From Pseudolactococcus sp041800635 (GTDB lineage Bacteria; Bacillota; Bacilli; Lactobacillales; Streptococcaceae), in assembly GCA_047833645.1 (NCBI GenBank), contig CP181259.1, positions 868,001 through 932,000 of the forward strand: a stretch of DNA of 64,000 nt, in the 5' to 3' direction. Of this stretch, positions 43,591 to 51,824 are shown piece by piece. Position numbers and translations under genes: made by a program. Every line of letters starts with the position of its first letter. Position 1 is the first letter of the stretch. Below the pieces are notes generated by a model, which was not told the origin of the DNA, did no database searches, and saw only the letters and a program-made list of their open reading frames with translations.

Positions 43591-44094
43591 CTATTTCGTC
43601 AAATCCATGCGTTTCGAGACTTGAGAAATGATGACTGCGCCGATCAAAAGCGAAAGCAGCTCGCCCAAGCTACTGGTCAGCCATGTGAGGAAGAAGGGCA
43701 CTTGGAACATGATGGCAAGCTCGGCAGCAATCGTGACCATCGAGAGAGAAAAGAAGATGGCAAAGTAGATAAAGGCTTTGTTGGTGAGGCCTTTGAGCAC
43801 ATCTTTGTTCATATACTTTTTGAACAGATAAACCCCTAGACTGACGAAAACGAGGGTGGAGAGGCCACCGACGATGACATCGACAATCCCAAAGACCATA
43901 TAATTTGAAATCATACAGCCAATGGTGACAGCCCAGATGTATTTTTTATTGTAGAAGGCGAGGAAGTTAAACAACTCCGATAGCCTAAACTGAACGGCGC
44001 CAGAACCCAGTGGTCCTAAAACGACCGTGATAATGACGTAGAGGGCGATGACAATGGCGATTTGCACCATGTCGATCACTTTAAAGTTTTTCAT
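43591..44094 (-). CDS. queT: Queuosine precursor ECF transporter, substrate-binding subunit (QueT-like)
   Basis: ATG 44094 follows AAAGGAGACTTTC; earlier in-frame starts would lie in the riboswitch. The 167-residue product has about five or six membrane segments, with VLGPLGSGAVQFRLSELFNFLAFYN near the N-terminus, typical of COG4708/QueT S components of ECF transporters. It would import preQ0/preQ1-type precursors with an ECF energising module encoded elsewhere. The preQ1-II leader upstream strongly supports the substrate class. Confidence 0.92.
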   Translation of the reverse strand: MKNFKVIDMVQIAIVIALYVIITVVLGPLGSGAVQFRLSELFNFLAFYNKKYIWAVTIGCMISNYMVFGIVDVIVGGLSTLVFVSLGVYLFKKYMNKDVLKGLTNKAFIYFAIFFSLSMVTIAAELAIMFQVPFFLTWLTSSLGELLSLLIGAVIISQVSKRMDLTK

Positions 44095-44100
44095 GAAAGT

Positions 44101-44160
44101 CTCCTTTATCGCGTCCGCGATTATAATATGCTCTGTCAAAGCGAGAAAGTACAGAGGGCT
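44101..44160 (-). promoter_or_regulatory. preQ1-II riboswitch of queT
   Basis: The minus-strand leader reads CTCTGTACTTTCTCGC, TTTGACAGAGCATATTAT, then a hairpin TCGCGGACGCGA and AAAGGAGA. This matches the COG4708/preQ1-II consensus: P1 closed by CUCUGU/ACAGAG, conserved GCAUAUUA, and a Shine-Dalgarno-containing AAGGAGA pairing region. preQ1 binding should block translation of the transporter gene. Confidence 0.88.
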
Positions 44161-44228
44161 TAAAACTAGCAAGCACATGCGGCTTGTTTCAAGCAAGTAC
44201 AAGTATAGCAAATTTATCCTAAAAATGA

Positions 44229-44234
44229 TATACT
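44229..44234 (+). promoter_or_regulatory. Extended -10 box directly upstream of gtrA-like gene
   Basis: TGATATACT is followed by TCAAGT and ATG. This 18-base arrangement is 15/18 identical to that of birA. No ribosome binding site fits. Confidence 0.5.
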
Positions 44235-44240
44235 TCAAGT

Positions 44241-44675
44241 ATGAAAACAACATTAAAAAAAATCATCAGCAACCAGATTTTTAAATATCTCGTGGCGGGT
44301 GTCGCTGCAACTCTCATCTTTTTTGTCTTTAAAATGCTGAGCTTTTCAGCCCTGAAAAATGGTGTGGCATCTGAAGTCATCGCGCAAACCATATCCATTG
44401 TATTTGCTTTCGTGACCAATAAGTTCTGGGTCTTTGAGCGGACGACAAATTCACTCCTACAAGAATTCATCAAGTTTGTGACGAGTCGGATCTTTGTCAT
44501 GCTCATCTCCGTTGTCGCCAACTGGTACTTTATTGATACTCACCCCAGTATCCTGATGAATGCCTTCCATCTCACCCTTGACCAAAGCGTCTTTTTACTC
44601 ACCCTCTTCCTGCAAGTCCTGACGATTGTCTTGAACTATGTCTTCTCTAAATTTTTGATTTTTACAAAAAAATAA
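44241..44675 (+). CDS. GtrA-like family membrane protein
   Basis: The 144-residue protein has four membrane segments, with the GtrA-type start FKYLVAGVAATLIFFVFKML and the second helix hairpin VFAFVTNKFWVFE, and a C-terminal VLNYVFSKFLIFTKK. GtrA-like proteins assist flipping of polyprenyl-linked sugars for surface glycosylation. It is paired with an isochorismatase-fold gene starting 3 bp after its stop. No glycosyltransferase is nearby, so the role is inferred only from the family. Confidence 0.85.
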   Translation: MKTTLKKIISNQIFKYLVAGVAATLIFFVFKMLSFSALKNGVASEVIAQTISIVFAFVTNKFWVFERTTNSLLQEFIKFVTSRIFVMLISVVANWYFIDTHPSILMNAFHLTLDQSVFLLTLFLQVLTIVLNYVFSKFLIFTKK

Positions 44676-44677
44676 TA

Positions 44678-45211
44678 ATGAAACTAAACAAAGAAACCAC
44701 CTTATTACTCGTCATTGATCTGCAAGCTTTTCTCTTAAAATTGCTTAAAAAGGCCGAGCCCTATCCGCTAGATCAAGTCCTTGCAACAAATGAAAAATTA
44801 ATCACGATGCTGACAAAGGTTGCGATTCCCAGCGCTTTAGTCAGTGTGACCCAAAAGTTCTTACCTGACAAGCTCCGTCGAAAATCGACCCAGCTCGCCA
44901 TCTCAAAAGGGCTAATGGCACAAAGCACCGTGACGACTTACACCAAGTATCAACCAAGTGCCTATACCATTCCTGAGTTACGAGCCTTTCTTGACCAACA
45001 AAACATCGAGACCATCATCCTCACTGGCATTGTCACCAATAATGGGGTTTTTAAGACTGCTAAAGACTTGTTAGCTGCTGGTTATCAGGTCATTTTGATA
45101 GAAGATGCCACAACGGCACGGACTCGAAAATTACATGACCGAAGTCTCGCAGATTTAAAGGCACTTGGTGTAGTTATTCAAACTAGTGATTTTTCTATTG
45201 AGGTCGTTTAG
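44678..45211 (+). CDS. Isochorismatase-fold protein without the catalytic Cys
   Basis: The 177-residue protein has the isochorismatase hydrolase fold: LLVIDLQAFLL (Asp), YTKYQPSAY (Lys) and ILTGIVTNNGVFKTAKDLLAAGYQVILIEDAT. The position normally holding the nucleophilic Cys of cysteine hydrolases is Gly in TNNGV. That excludes a nicotinamidase-type mechanism; true isochorismatases also lack the Cys, or the protein may be non-catalytic. Translation is probably coupled to the upstream GtrA gene because no ribosome binding site precedes the ATG. Confidence 0.8.
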   Translation: MKLNKETTLLLVIDLQAFLLKLLKKAEPYPLDQVLATNEKLITMLTKVAIPSALVSVTQKFLPDKLRRKSTQLAISKGLMAQSTVTTYTKYQPSAYTIPELRAFLDQQNIETIILTGIVTNNGVFKTAKDLLAAGYQVILIEDATTARTRKLHDRSLADLKALGVVIQTSDFSIEVV

Positions 45212-45237
45212 TTCGATCTGACAGCTCATTTCAAAAG

Positions 45238-45273
45238 ACAAAAGCACAACGCGCGTTGTGCTTTTGTTGATTT
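45238..45273 (+). terminator. Terminator of the gtrA-isochorismatase operon
   Basis: A 30-bp perfect palindrome from ACAAAAGCACAACGC to its complement (45238-45267), followed by TGATTTTT. Confidence 0.8.
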
Positions 45274-45425
45274 TTCGGCTCAAGAGAAGGTTATGCCTTC
45301 TTCAAGCTCTTATGTTATAAAATGGGCTAAAACATTTTCGGGATAATCACCCCTCGCCTCGTGCTAGCCCTTTAATCGCCCCTCTGCCTTCTCGGCAGCC
45401 GAATGTGGGATACCAGATGTTAGAT

Positions 45426-47795
45426 TTAATCAATCGAAAGATACAAAGCGGGACGAACCGGCAGGCTGCTGTTCACACTAAAGTTGCTGCGGATATTGCC
45501 CGCGTTGACATAGCCCGCAAATTGAAAGCTGTTGCCGGCCGAGCGGAGCCAAAAGTCATTCATGTTTGTCCCACTGAAGTTTAAAAGTGGCACATTATTA
45601 TTACCAGGGTCTGTTGGCACATCTAAAGCACCATGGATATCACCATAGCTTAAGGCAAAGGCTTGTGGCGTACTACCTACCGTTGTTTCAAAGCGTGCAT
45701 CGCGATAGAATCTACGGTTATTACTATCAGCAGAATCTGATGACCATTGCCAATTTTTGTAGATAGCGCCACTTCCGGTGAAACCACCAACCCCTTTATC
45801 CAGATACTGAGTCAAAGTTGGCGTGTTGAGCGTCACAGCTTGCACCGCTGATGTATCCCCTAGCTGACTATAATAAGCATCTATGATCGTTTTGACACGT
45901 GAGCGGTCATAGCCATCATCACTAGGGTCATTAAAGAAGTAAGTTTCACTGTCTGTATCTGTTGCGCCATCTTGTGACTGGAAGTGGACACGTAAGGCAT
46001 TATCTTGTGTCGCTTCTTTATATTGCACATCAGCCCCATTTTCAAGAGCAATACCTAGTTTTGTCACCACTTCATCTTCTGTTAAAGCTGAGACTTTAAC
46101 GACCAAACGGCGTGCCCCCTCATCTCTTGTATTCACCACACGCCAGATGGCATCATTCCAAATAAACTCTTGAGCAGTTGGCTTATCAGTAGACGCATGT
46201 TCTGTCGCATTTAGTTTTTTGTAGTAAACAGCATAAAGTGTTCTATTTGCAGTAATATTTTGAATTTCATGGTCAGATTTTACATCATAACCCAGATATT
46301 TTTTATCTGATGCATTTAGTACCTGACGAACATCATCGTAAGTTTCTGGCACATAAAGCGTCTCAGTGTTACTTGCATTTTTTGCATCTGCCCAACCTAA
46401 GAAATAATAGTTTTCTTTCGGTGCATCTGGAATCGTCAGGGTCTCACCTGATTTCATGGCTTTTTGAGGCAACACATCATCGCCAGTATCATCATAATTT
46501 CTAAAGGTGATGGTGACTTTCGCGGCACTCGTTTCATCCCATTTGGCATGAAGTGTCATGTCTTCCGTGATTAAAGCGTCAAAAGAAAATTCTTGATCTT
46601 CTGCTGTGAACCAGCCTGCGAAAGTATAGCTTGTGATTGTTGTTTCATTTACTGCGTCCTCTGTGCCTGGATTACTAGGTTGTGGCACTTTTGCGTCGTG
46701 GTCAACTTCTTGTGTCGTTGCTGTTGAATCTTGGAACTTGCCACCCTTCAAATCAAAAGTAACTTGATGTGATTTTGGCGTTGTTTTGCCATAGAAGACT
46801 TTGTCACCGGTTTCCTCTTTGGCGATGGTTTTGATGATATCACCCGTACAGTCTTTATTAGCATACCAACCTGAGAAGGTATCGTTTGTAAATGTTGGGG
46901 TTGGTAGGTAAGTCGTTTTGACACCAGCGATGTAACCATCTGTGTCTAAGCCTGTGACTTCTTCACCATTGATAAAATAAGTAATGGTGAAGTTGTTGGA
47001 TAAGCCTGGTTCACCAGATTCGCCTTTGTCGCCAGACTCGCCTTTGTCGCCAGATTCACCTTTGTCGCCAGACTCGCCTTTGTCGCCAGATTCACCTTTG
47101 TCGCCGGACTCGCCTTTGTCGCCAGAACCATCTGGTTCGCCTTCAAAGTCACCTTCTCCTGCTAGATGGAAGACATGTGTCGCACCAGCCAGTTCAACCG
47201 CATGGTTGCGCACTTCATCACGGTGATGATAAGATTTTTCAGCCGCATTAGCTGTGGCTGCACCACCTAATCCTGCTAGTAAAAGCAAGATGGCAAGTAG
47301 ATGTTTCGCGCCTTGGAAACGTTTAACCCCGATGAAGATGAGACCTGCTACCAAGAGAAGCCCAAGTGTAAGCAAGAGTGGCGGCGTTGCCTCACCTGTT
47401 GTCGGTAAGCTAGTCGCTGACTTAGCTGTTCCCGTTGTTGGCAAGGGATTGGTGACTACCGTCCCATCCGCTTTCCGACTCACTTGATACGTTTTAGATT
47501 CCCCAGCTTTTAAGGTGCCAACCTTAAAAGTGGCCTTTTTCATGTCCTTATCCTGGAAAATCGTAGGTAGATCAGCTTCGAAGGTCACATTGGTGCCTGT
47601 TTTCCCGCTGATATTTTTAATGGTCAAGTCAGCAATTTCAGCACCTGACTTGCTATCCTTGTTTTCGACGACTGTCAGCTGGAAATGATCCGAACCGCCA
47701 GTGTCTGCGGCGTGCACGAGACTTGGAAAACTCAAGATAAAGAGCGTCCCGAGCGCCAAGAGTAAGGCACCTAGTTTCTTAAGTGTTGTGGTCAT
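45426..47795 (-). CDS. Composite surface protein: internal LPTTG signal, collagen-like repeats, InlB B-repeats, DUF6273-like end
   Basis: The 789-residue protein starts at 47795 after TTAGGAGG. Residues 1-30 are a signal peptide ending VHA-AD. About 30-115 is a small beta domain. LPTTG occurs at 118-122 and 130-134, followed by a membrane segment (139-156) and basic KRFQGAK, a complete sortase sorting signal. A second hydrophobic stretch (166-184) ends ATANA-AE like another signal peptide. Then come six GDKGES collagen-like units (about 225-260), InlB-type B-repeats (FSGWYANKDC, FAGWFTAEDQ), and a C-terminal DUF6273-like domain (DFWLRSAGN...YVNAGN...PVRPALYLS). No sorting signal follows at the C-terminus. 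It looks like two exported proteins fused in frame. Function may be adhesion; this is inferred. Confidence 0.85.
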   Translation of the reverse strand: MTTTLKKLGALLLALGTLFILSFPSLVHAADTGGSDHFQLTVVENKDSKSGAEIADLTIKNISGKTGTNVTFEADLPTIFQDKDMKKATFKVGTLKAGESKTYQVSRKADGTVVTNPLPTTGTAKSATSLPTTGEATPPLLLTLGLLLVAGLIFIGVKRFQGAKHLLAILLLLAGLGGAATANAAEKSYHHRDEVRNHAVELAGATHVFHLAGEGDFEGEPDGSGDKGESGDKGESGDKGESGDKGESGDKGESGDKGESGEPGLSNNFTITYFINGEEVTGLDTDGYIAGVKTTYLPTPTFTNDTFSGWYANKDCTGDIIKTIAKEETGDKVFYGKTTPKSHQVTFDLKGGKFQDSTATTQEVDHDAKVPQPSNPGTEDAVNETTITSYTFAGWFTAEDQEFSFDALITEDMTLHAKWDETSAAKVTITFRNYDDTGDDVLPQKAMKSGETLTIPDAPKENYYFLGWADAKNASNTETLYVPETYDDVRQVLNASDKKYLGYDVKSDHEIQNITANRTLYAVYYKKLNATEHASTDKPTAQEFIWNDAIWRVVNTRDEGARRLVVKVSALTEDEVVTKLGIALENGADVQYKEATQDNALRVHFQSQDGATDTDSETYFFNDPSDDGYDRSRVKTIIDAYYSQLGDTSAVQAVTLNTPTLTQYLDKGVGGFTGSGAIYKNWQWSSDSADSNNRRFYRDARFETTVGSTPQAFALSYGDIHGALDVPTDPGNNNVPLLNFSGTNMNDFWLRSAGNSFQFAGYVNAGNIRSNFSVNSSLPVRPALYLSID
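47018..47125 (-). repeat. Six tandem 18-bp repeats encoding GDKGES
   Basis: Near-identical 18-bp units alternate CTCGCC and TTCACC variants and encode Gly-X-Y triplets GDK-GES. This array can expand or contract by slippage, so its length may vary between strains. Confidence 0.85.
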
Positions 47796-47805
47796 AATAG
47801 TTTTC

Positions 47806-47981
47806 CTCCTAATTAATTTTTTTATATGCAATCAAAAACCGACCCTATCAGGGTAGACCAAAAGTCTACCCGAATAGGGCCGATCATTAACTATCATCTA
47901 AAAAAGCGTACGCTAAATCAAGGCAGAATCCTGCCTCTGTCTGTCTGTCTAAGACATACGCTGGTTTACCTTTCTTGTCAA
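47806..47981 (-). promoter_or_regulatory. Promoter and structured leader of the surface protein gene
   Basis: On the minus strand -35 TTGACA (47976-47981) and -10 TATGTC (47953-47958) are 17 nt apart. The roughly 140-nt leader contains a short AGGCAG/CTGCCT hairpin, a palindrome AGCGTACGCT before T6, and a long stem CCCTAT-GGGTAGAC/GTCTACCC-ATAGGG (47839-47883) followed by TTTTTG. The last looks like an intrinsic terminator ahead of the start codon, suggesting attenuation. Confidence 0.6.
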
Positions 47982-48121
47982 GTATTTACTGCGAAAATTT
48001 CAATAGATACTTGACTTATTTTTATCACTTGATGTGAAATAATTCTTATGATATGCTTCTGTTTTAACATAATTCCCTTAAGTATAAAACTAATATGTCA
48101 ATAAAAATAAAGAAATAAAAA

Positions 48122-48347
48122 AAGAATTTGAAACAAAAGTCCGCTAAAATAGGCGATGAACTATTCCGATTAACATAGGAAATGGTTCATCGCCTATTTT
48201 TGTGTTACTTTAGATTGGATGACGGGTTAAGCAGTACGCTTTCCGAAAAACCATACGAAAAAAGAGAAAAGCAGACTAGACAATGCAATCAAAATGGCCT
48301 AGTCTGCTTTTCTCTTTTAATGGCTGAGACTTTTGTCCCAGTCTCTT
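48122..48347 (-). repeat. MITE-like nested hairpin element, copy 2
   Basis: This copy is inverted relative to copies 1 and 3. From the right end it reads GAGACTGGGACAAAAGTCTCAGCC, then a hairpin with GCAGACTAG (48271-48315), then AATAGGCGATGAAC (48150-48203), then TTTTGTTTCAAATTC. The central part is shorter than in copy 1. It ends 2 bp before the stop of the YihY-type gene. Confidence 0.7.
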
Positions 48348-48348
48348 C

Positions 48349-49287
48349 TTAACTCTCAACTTCTAACTCAGCTTCTTTTTCTTCTGCTCTTTTACTATTG
48401 ACATTTTTGATAATGGCGACGATTTCACCCCGCCTTGTCTCAATATCACCATGGCGTTTCAGGTAAACCGCATTTAAAATGGCGCCGAAGATCAGCACTT
48501 TGGCGATAAAGATAAACCAAAGCATCAAGGCGAAGACGACCAAACTTCCGACGATTTTCAAGTCTGCCATCGCATCGGTTGTTCTTCCGATATATTTTCC
48601 TAGGACATTGGTCAAGAAGACCAAGACGAAGGTGGAAAAAATGGTACCGGGCAGGACATACTGGATCTTGCGAATTTTAACGTTTGGCATGATGAAGTAG
48701 AGCAGGGCCAGAGCGCAAAAGACGGAGATGGCGACGCCTGGAATCGTCATATTATGCAGGGTGGCGTAGAGGCGTGGGTCAAACTTGATGTACTCGTAAA
48801 TCTTGGCGAGTACGGTTTGGCCAAATGTCGACAGGAGCACGGCCGCAAACAGGAAGAGGATGATGGCAAAACTGGCGATGATCGAAAAGAATTGGCTGAC
48901 GAGGAAATCACGATGGTGGCTGACTTCATACGCTTTATTCATAGCCATTTGCAGACTGGTCATGGCCTTGGAAAAGGTCCAAAAGCCGGTCAAAACCGAG
49001 ACCGACAGCAAGCCTGTGCTGGGTTTAGCTAAAATACTCTCGACGATATTGGCTACCGTGGCATAGAGTTGGTGGGGCAGATTATCCTGCAAAAACTCAA
49101 GAATGATGGCGGTATCCAGATGGAGAAAGGGAAGGATATTGCCGACGATCATCAGGACCGGAAAGAGGGATAATAGTAGATAATAGGCGACGGCAATGCT
49201 CGACAAATTCATCTCAGCTGATTTATAGAAGAACATAAAATCATTGAGACGCCTGGAAGCTAGAATTTTTTCAATTAAATTTTTCAT
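48349..49287 (-). CDS. YihY/BrkB family membrane protein
   Basis: A 312-residue polytopic membrane protein with about six segments and the family motif AYYLLLSLFPVLMIVGN near residue 35 and GFWTFSKAMTSLQMAMNKAY. YihY proteins were once called RNase BN but are now of unclear function. A charged tail follows the last helix. It has no close partner; map is 30 bp upstream on the same strand. Confidence 0.9.
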   Translation of the reverse strand: MKNLIEKILASRRLNDFMFFYKSAEMNLSSIAVAYYLLLSLFPVLMIVGNILPFLHLDTAIILEFLQDNLPHQLYATVANIVESILAKPSTGLLSVSVLTGFWTFSKAMTSLQMAMNKAYEVSHHRDFLVSQFFSIIASFAIILFLFAAVLLSTFGQTVLAKIYEYIKFDPRLYATLHNMTIPGVAISVFCALALLYFIMPNVKIRKIQYVLPGTIFSTFVLVFLTNVLGKYIGRTTDAMADLKIVGSLVVFALMLWFIFIAKVLIFGAILNAVYLKRHGDIETRRGEIVAIIKNVNSKRAEEKEAELEVES

Positions 49288-49316
49288 GCCGTCCTTTCCT
49301 GTATCTTGTGAGTCGT

Positions 49317-50171
49317 TTAATACGTCCCTTCTTCACCTTGGCTAGTCAGAATGACTGGACCTTTTTTTGTCACAACAAATTGGTGCTCATATTGGCAAGA
49401 AAGGCTGCCATCAAGCGTTGTATAGCCGCGTTCATTACTTGGATGGTCAATTTCCCAGTCACCTGTGTTAATCATCGGCTCAATGGTCAAGACCATCCCT
49501 TCACGCAAGCGGAGTCCTTTTCCTGGCGTGCCATAATGTGGCACCAGTGGATCTTCGTGCATGGTTGGGCCAACACCGTGACCAACGAGATCACGGACAA
49601 CACCATAGCCAAAACTTTCAGCATAAGATTGGATGGCATGACCAATATCGCCAATGCGATTGCCAACTTGAGCGGCTTCAATCCCACGGTAAAGACTTTC
49701 TTTAGTGACAGCCATAAGCTGTTTAACCTCGTCAGAGACTTCCCCAACTGCATAAGCCCAACATGAATCCGCAACACCACCGGTGAAATTATCTGCCAGA
49801 GCCTTCATCGCCATCCCATCATCAAAATTAGCTTGGCTCATGTCAATACCGCCACCTGTCCCAATGACCATGTCGACTTTAATCAAGTCACCTGATTTAA
49901 GGATGTGGCCTTTGCGCGGGAAGCTGTGCGCGACTTCGTCGTTGAGGCAGCAGCAAGTGGCGTAAGGGTAGGGATCGACGTTGCCCTCATCGACGCCGAT
50001 TTGCAAGGGGATGGCGTTTTTTTCTTTACAGATGCGGCGCACGTAGCTTTCGATTTCCCACATGTCAACGCCTGGTTTGATGATGTCGCGAAGGCCAACG
50101 TGGATGCTGGCTAAAACGTCTGAGGCGTCCTGCATCATGGCAATTTCGCGCGGGGATTTAAGTGTGATCAT
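49317..50171 (-). CDS. map: Methionine aminopeptidase, type I
   Basis: Map removes N-terminal Met. The 284-residue protein has metal ligands in LIKVDMVIG, VADSCWAYAVG, LVGHGVGPTMHEDP, TIEPMI and CQYEHQFVV. Between the first two Asp there is an insertion of about 25 residues (QANFDDGMAMKALADNFTGG), a feature of streptococcal type 1a enzymes. An AAGGA site is upstream. Confidence 0.95.
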   Translation of the reverse strand: MITLKSPREIAMMQDASDVLASIHVGLRDIIKPGVDMWEIESYVRRICKEKNAIPLQIGVDEGNVDPYPYATCCCLNDEVAHSFPRKGHILKSGDLIKVDMVIGTGGGIDMSQANFDDGMAMKALADNFTGGVADSCWAYAVGEVSDEVKQLMAVTKESLYRGIEAAQVGNRIGDIGHAIQSYAESFGYGVVRDLVGHGVGPTMHEDPLVPHYGTPGKGLRLREGMVLTIEPMINTGDWEIDHPSNERGYTTLDGSLSCQYEHQFVVTKKGPVILTSQGEEGTY

Positions 50172-50316
50172 TGATTAAAATATCCTTCTCGTTTTTTTAG
50201 TCTACTTCTATTTTATCAAATTTCTGCCACCTTTAGGGAACTTATTCGATAAAAGGTGGCGGTCGCAGCGGTTTTATTTTTCTAAAAAATTAAATAGACT
50301 AAAAAAGACACAAAAC

Positions 50317-50344
50317 TTGATTTTTCGGCGTATTTTGGTATAAT
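50317..50344 (+). promoter_or_regulatory. Flavodoxin promoter
   Basis: -35 TTGATT (50317-50322) and extended -10 TGGTATAAT (hexamer 50339-50344) are 16 nt apart, with a normal leader and GGAG ribosome binding site, in contrast to the leaderless-type genes nearby. Confidence 0.7.
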
Positions 50345-50365
50345 TTCCTTAACATAAAATGTAAA

Positions 50366-50821
50366 TTGGAGATTATTATGGCTTTGGCTAAGATTGTATA
50401 TGCCAGCATGACAGGTAACACTGAAGAGATTGCTGACATCGTTGCGGAAAAACTTGAGGCACTAGGTCTCGACGTTGATATTGACGAGTGTACGACTGTT
50501 GACGCAGCTGATTTTGTAGATGCTGACATCGCCATCGTCGCTTCTTACACCTACGGCGATGGTGAGTTACCTGATGAAATCGTTGATTTCTACGATGACT
50601 TGCAAGATCTGGACCTTTCGGGTAAACTCTTCGGTGTCATTGGTTCTGGCGATACATTCTACGATGAATTTTGTAAATCGGTTGATGATTTCGAAGCTGC
50701 TTTTGCGAAAACATCAGCTGAAAAAGGCACTGACAGTGTTAAAGTTGACCTGGCTGCTGAAGAAGACGACATCGTCAGACTCGAAGCCTTCGCTGAAACA
50801 CTTGCCGCTAAAGTGAGCTAA
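50366..50821 (+). CDS. Flavodoxin
   Basis: The 151-residue protein is a short-chain flavodoxin that carries electrons on FMN. The phosphate loop is YASMTGNTEEIAD, the first isoalloxazine loop is ASYTYGDGELPDE and the second GSGDTFYDEFCKSV. It is acidic, as expected. The start has GGAG and the promoter is clear. It is followed by a terminator, so it is monocistronic. Confidence 0.94.
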   Translation: MEIIMALAKIVYASMTGNTEEIADIVAEKLEALGLDVDIDECTTVDAADFVDADIAIVASYTYGDGELPDEIVDFYDDLQDLDLSGKLFGVIGSGDTFYDEFCKSVDDFEAAFAKTSAEKGTDSVKVDLAAEEDDIVRLEAFAETLAAKVS

Positions 50822-50840
50822 TTTAAACCAGACAAAAATA

Positions 50841-50872
50841 AAAATGTGCGAGAGATTTCTCGTACATTTTTT
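50841..50872 (+). terminator. Flavodoxin terminator
   Basis: AAAATGTGCGAGA pairs with TCTCGTACATTTT around a short loop, followed by more T. Confidence 0.8.
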
Positions 50873-50934
50873 GTCTCTCGGTCAACTTTTAGGGTAATAA
50901 AAAAGATACCACAGGCATCTTTTTAAAGTATGAA

Positions 50935-51599
50935 TTATTGATTCGCTTCGTTAACCGCAGCATCAGCTTTAGCTTTCAAATCACTCACTTCTTTTTTAGC
51001 TTTTTCAAGTCTAGCATCATAGTCAGAGATTTTTGCATTGGCTTGAGTTAACTGATCCTTTTGTTGATTATAGTCACTTTGCAAAATGTTAAACTGTTGC
51101 GTTTTCTCATTCAATTGTTGATTGACTGAATTAAGCTCAGCTTGTTTCGCATCAACTTCTTTTTGTTTCTCTGCAACTTTTTGATTGCCTTCAGCAATTT
51201 TTTGATTGATTTCATCAATTTATTGTTGAATTTCAGCTTGCTTATTGTTCAGTTCATTTTGTTTATTAGCAAGCTCATTCTTCAAAGCTGTCAGTTGGTT
51301 TGTTAAATCTGTTACAGTGCTTTGATGCGACGCAAGACTATTTTGTGATGCTAATAAAGACCCTTGTACAGTTGTTAAAGTACTATTTAATTCTGTGATA
51401 TTTTTTTCTTATCTCTAATATTTTGTGACAGTTTGTCTATCGATTCAGAGATAGACTGTGTATTACTTTCGCCGCCCCATGGAATATCACTGTTGGCCAA
51501 AACTGGTGCAAGACCAGCTCCCCCAACAATGAAGAATGCCGTTACAAGCAAAGCATAATACATTTTTTTAGTTTTCTTTTTCAATTTAATCAGTTCCAC
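50935..51599 (-). pseudogene. Secreted coiled-coil protein, broken by frameshift and stop
   Basis: The N-terminal part (from 51599) has a signal peptide (KMYYALLVTAFFIVGGAGLAPVLA) and GESNTQSISESIDKLSQNIRDKK. Frame is then lost in a run of seven A (complement of 51401-51407); with one more A it would continue into ITELNSTLTTVQGSLLASQ and a Gln/Lys-rich coiled coil to the stop at 50935. A second lesion, an in-frame TAA, lies at 51220-51222 in the middle of the coiled coil. The gene was about 220 codons. It resembles secreted coiled-coil proteins of lactococci in style only; no family is assigned. Confidence 0.8.
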
Positions 51600-51730
51600 C
51601 CTTTTTTTATTTAAAGCTATCGTTTTTTAAAATTATCGATAACTTAATCGTTCTACCAAAAACTAATCTTTCTGTCAATTTTTTTAATTAACTTTACTGA
51701 TAAATTTTATAAATCGTTCTGTTTTTCAAA

Positions 51731-51756
51731 TAAAAAAGCCCCACATCAGGGCTTCA
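51731..51756 (-). terminator. frr terminator
   Basis: On the minus strand AAGCCC, loop TGATGT, GGGGCTTTTTTATTT. It lies about 70 bp after the frr stop; another weaker hairpin (AAGGCT/AGCCTT) is at about 51800-51826. Confidence 0.75.
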
Positions 51757-51824
51757 TTACATATCAAAATTAAAGTAGTCAGTCCATCAGACATTAAATC
51801 AAGGCTTAATGTTCGTGCTTAGCC

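Noticed and set aside
45212..45425. Possible small gene between the isochorismatase-fold gene and the surface protein
   Set aside because: Only a terminator and unstructured sequence were seen; no frame with a binding site.
47018..47125. Possible CRISPR array
   Set aside because: The repeats are contiguous 18-bp coding units without spacers.
46946..47226. Repetitive open frames in other phases over the collagen-like repeats (Pro-Asp-Ser-rich or Ala-Thr-Lys-rich)
   Set aside because: An 18-bp repeat keeps all frames open; only the GDKGES frame is continuous with signal peptide and downstream domains.
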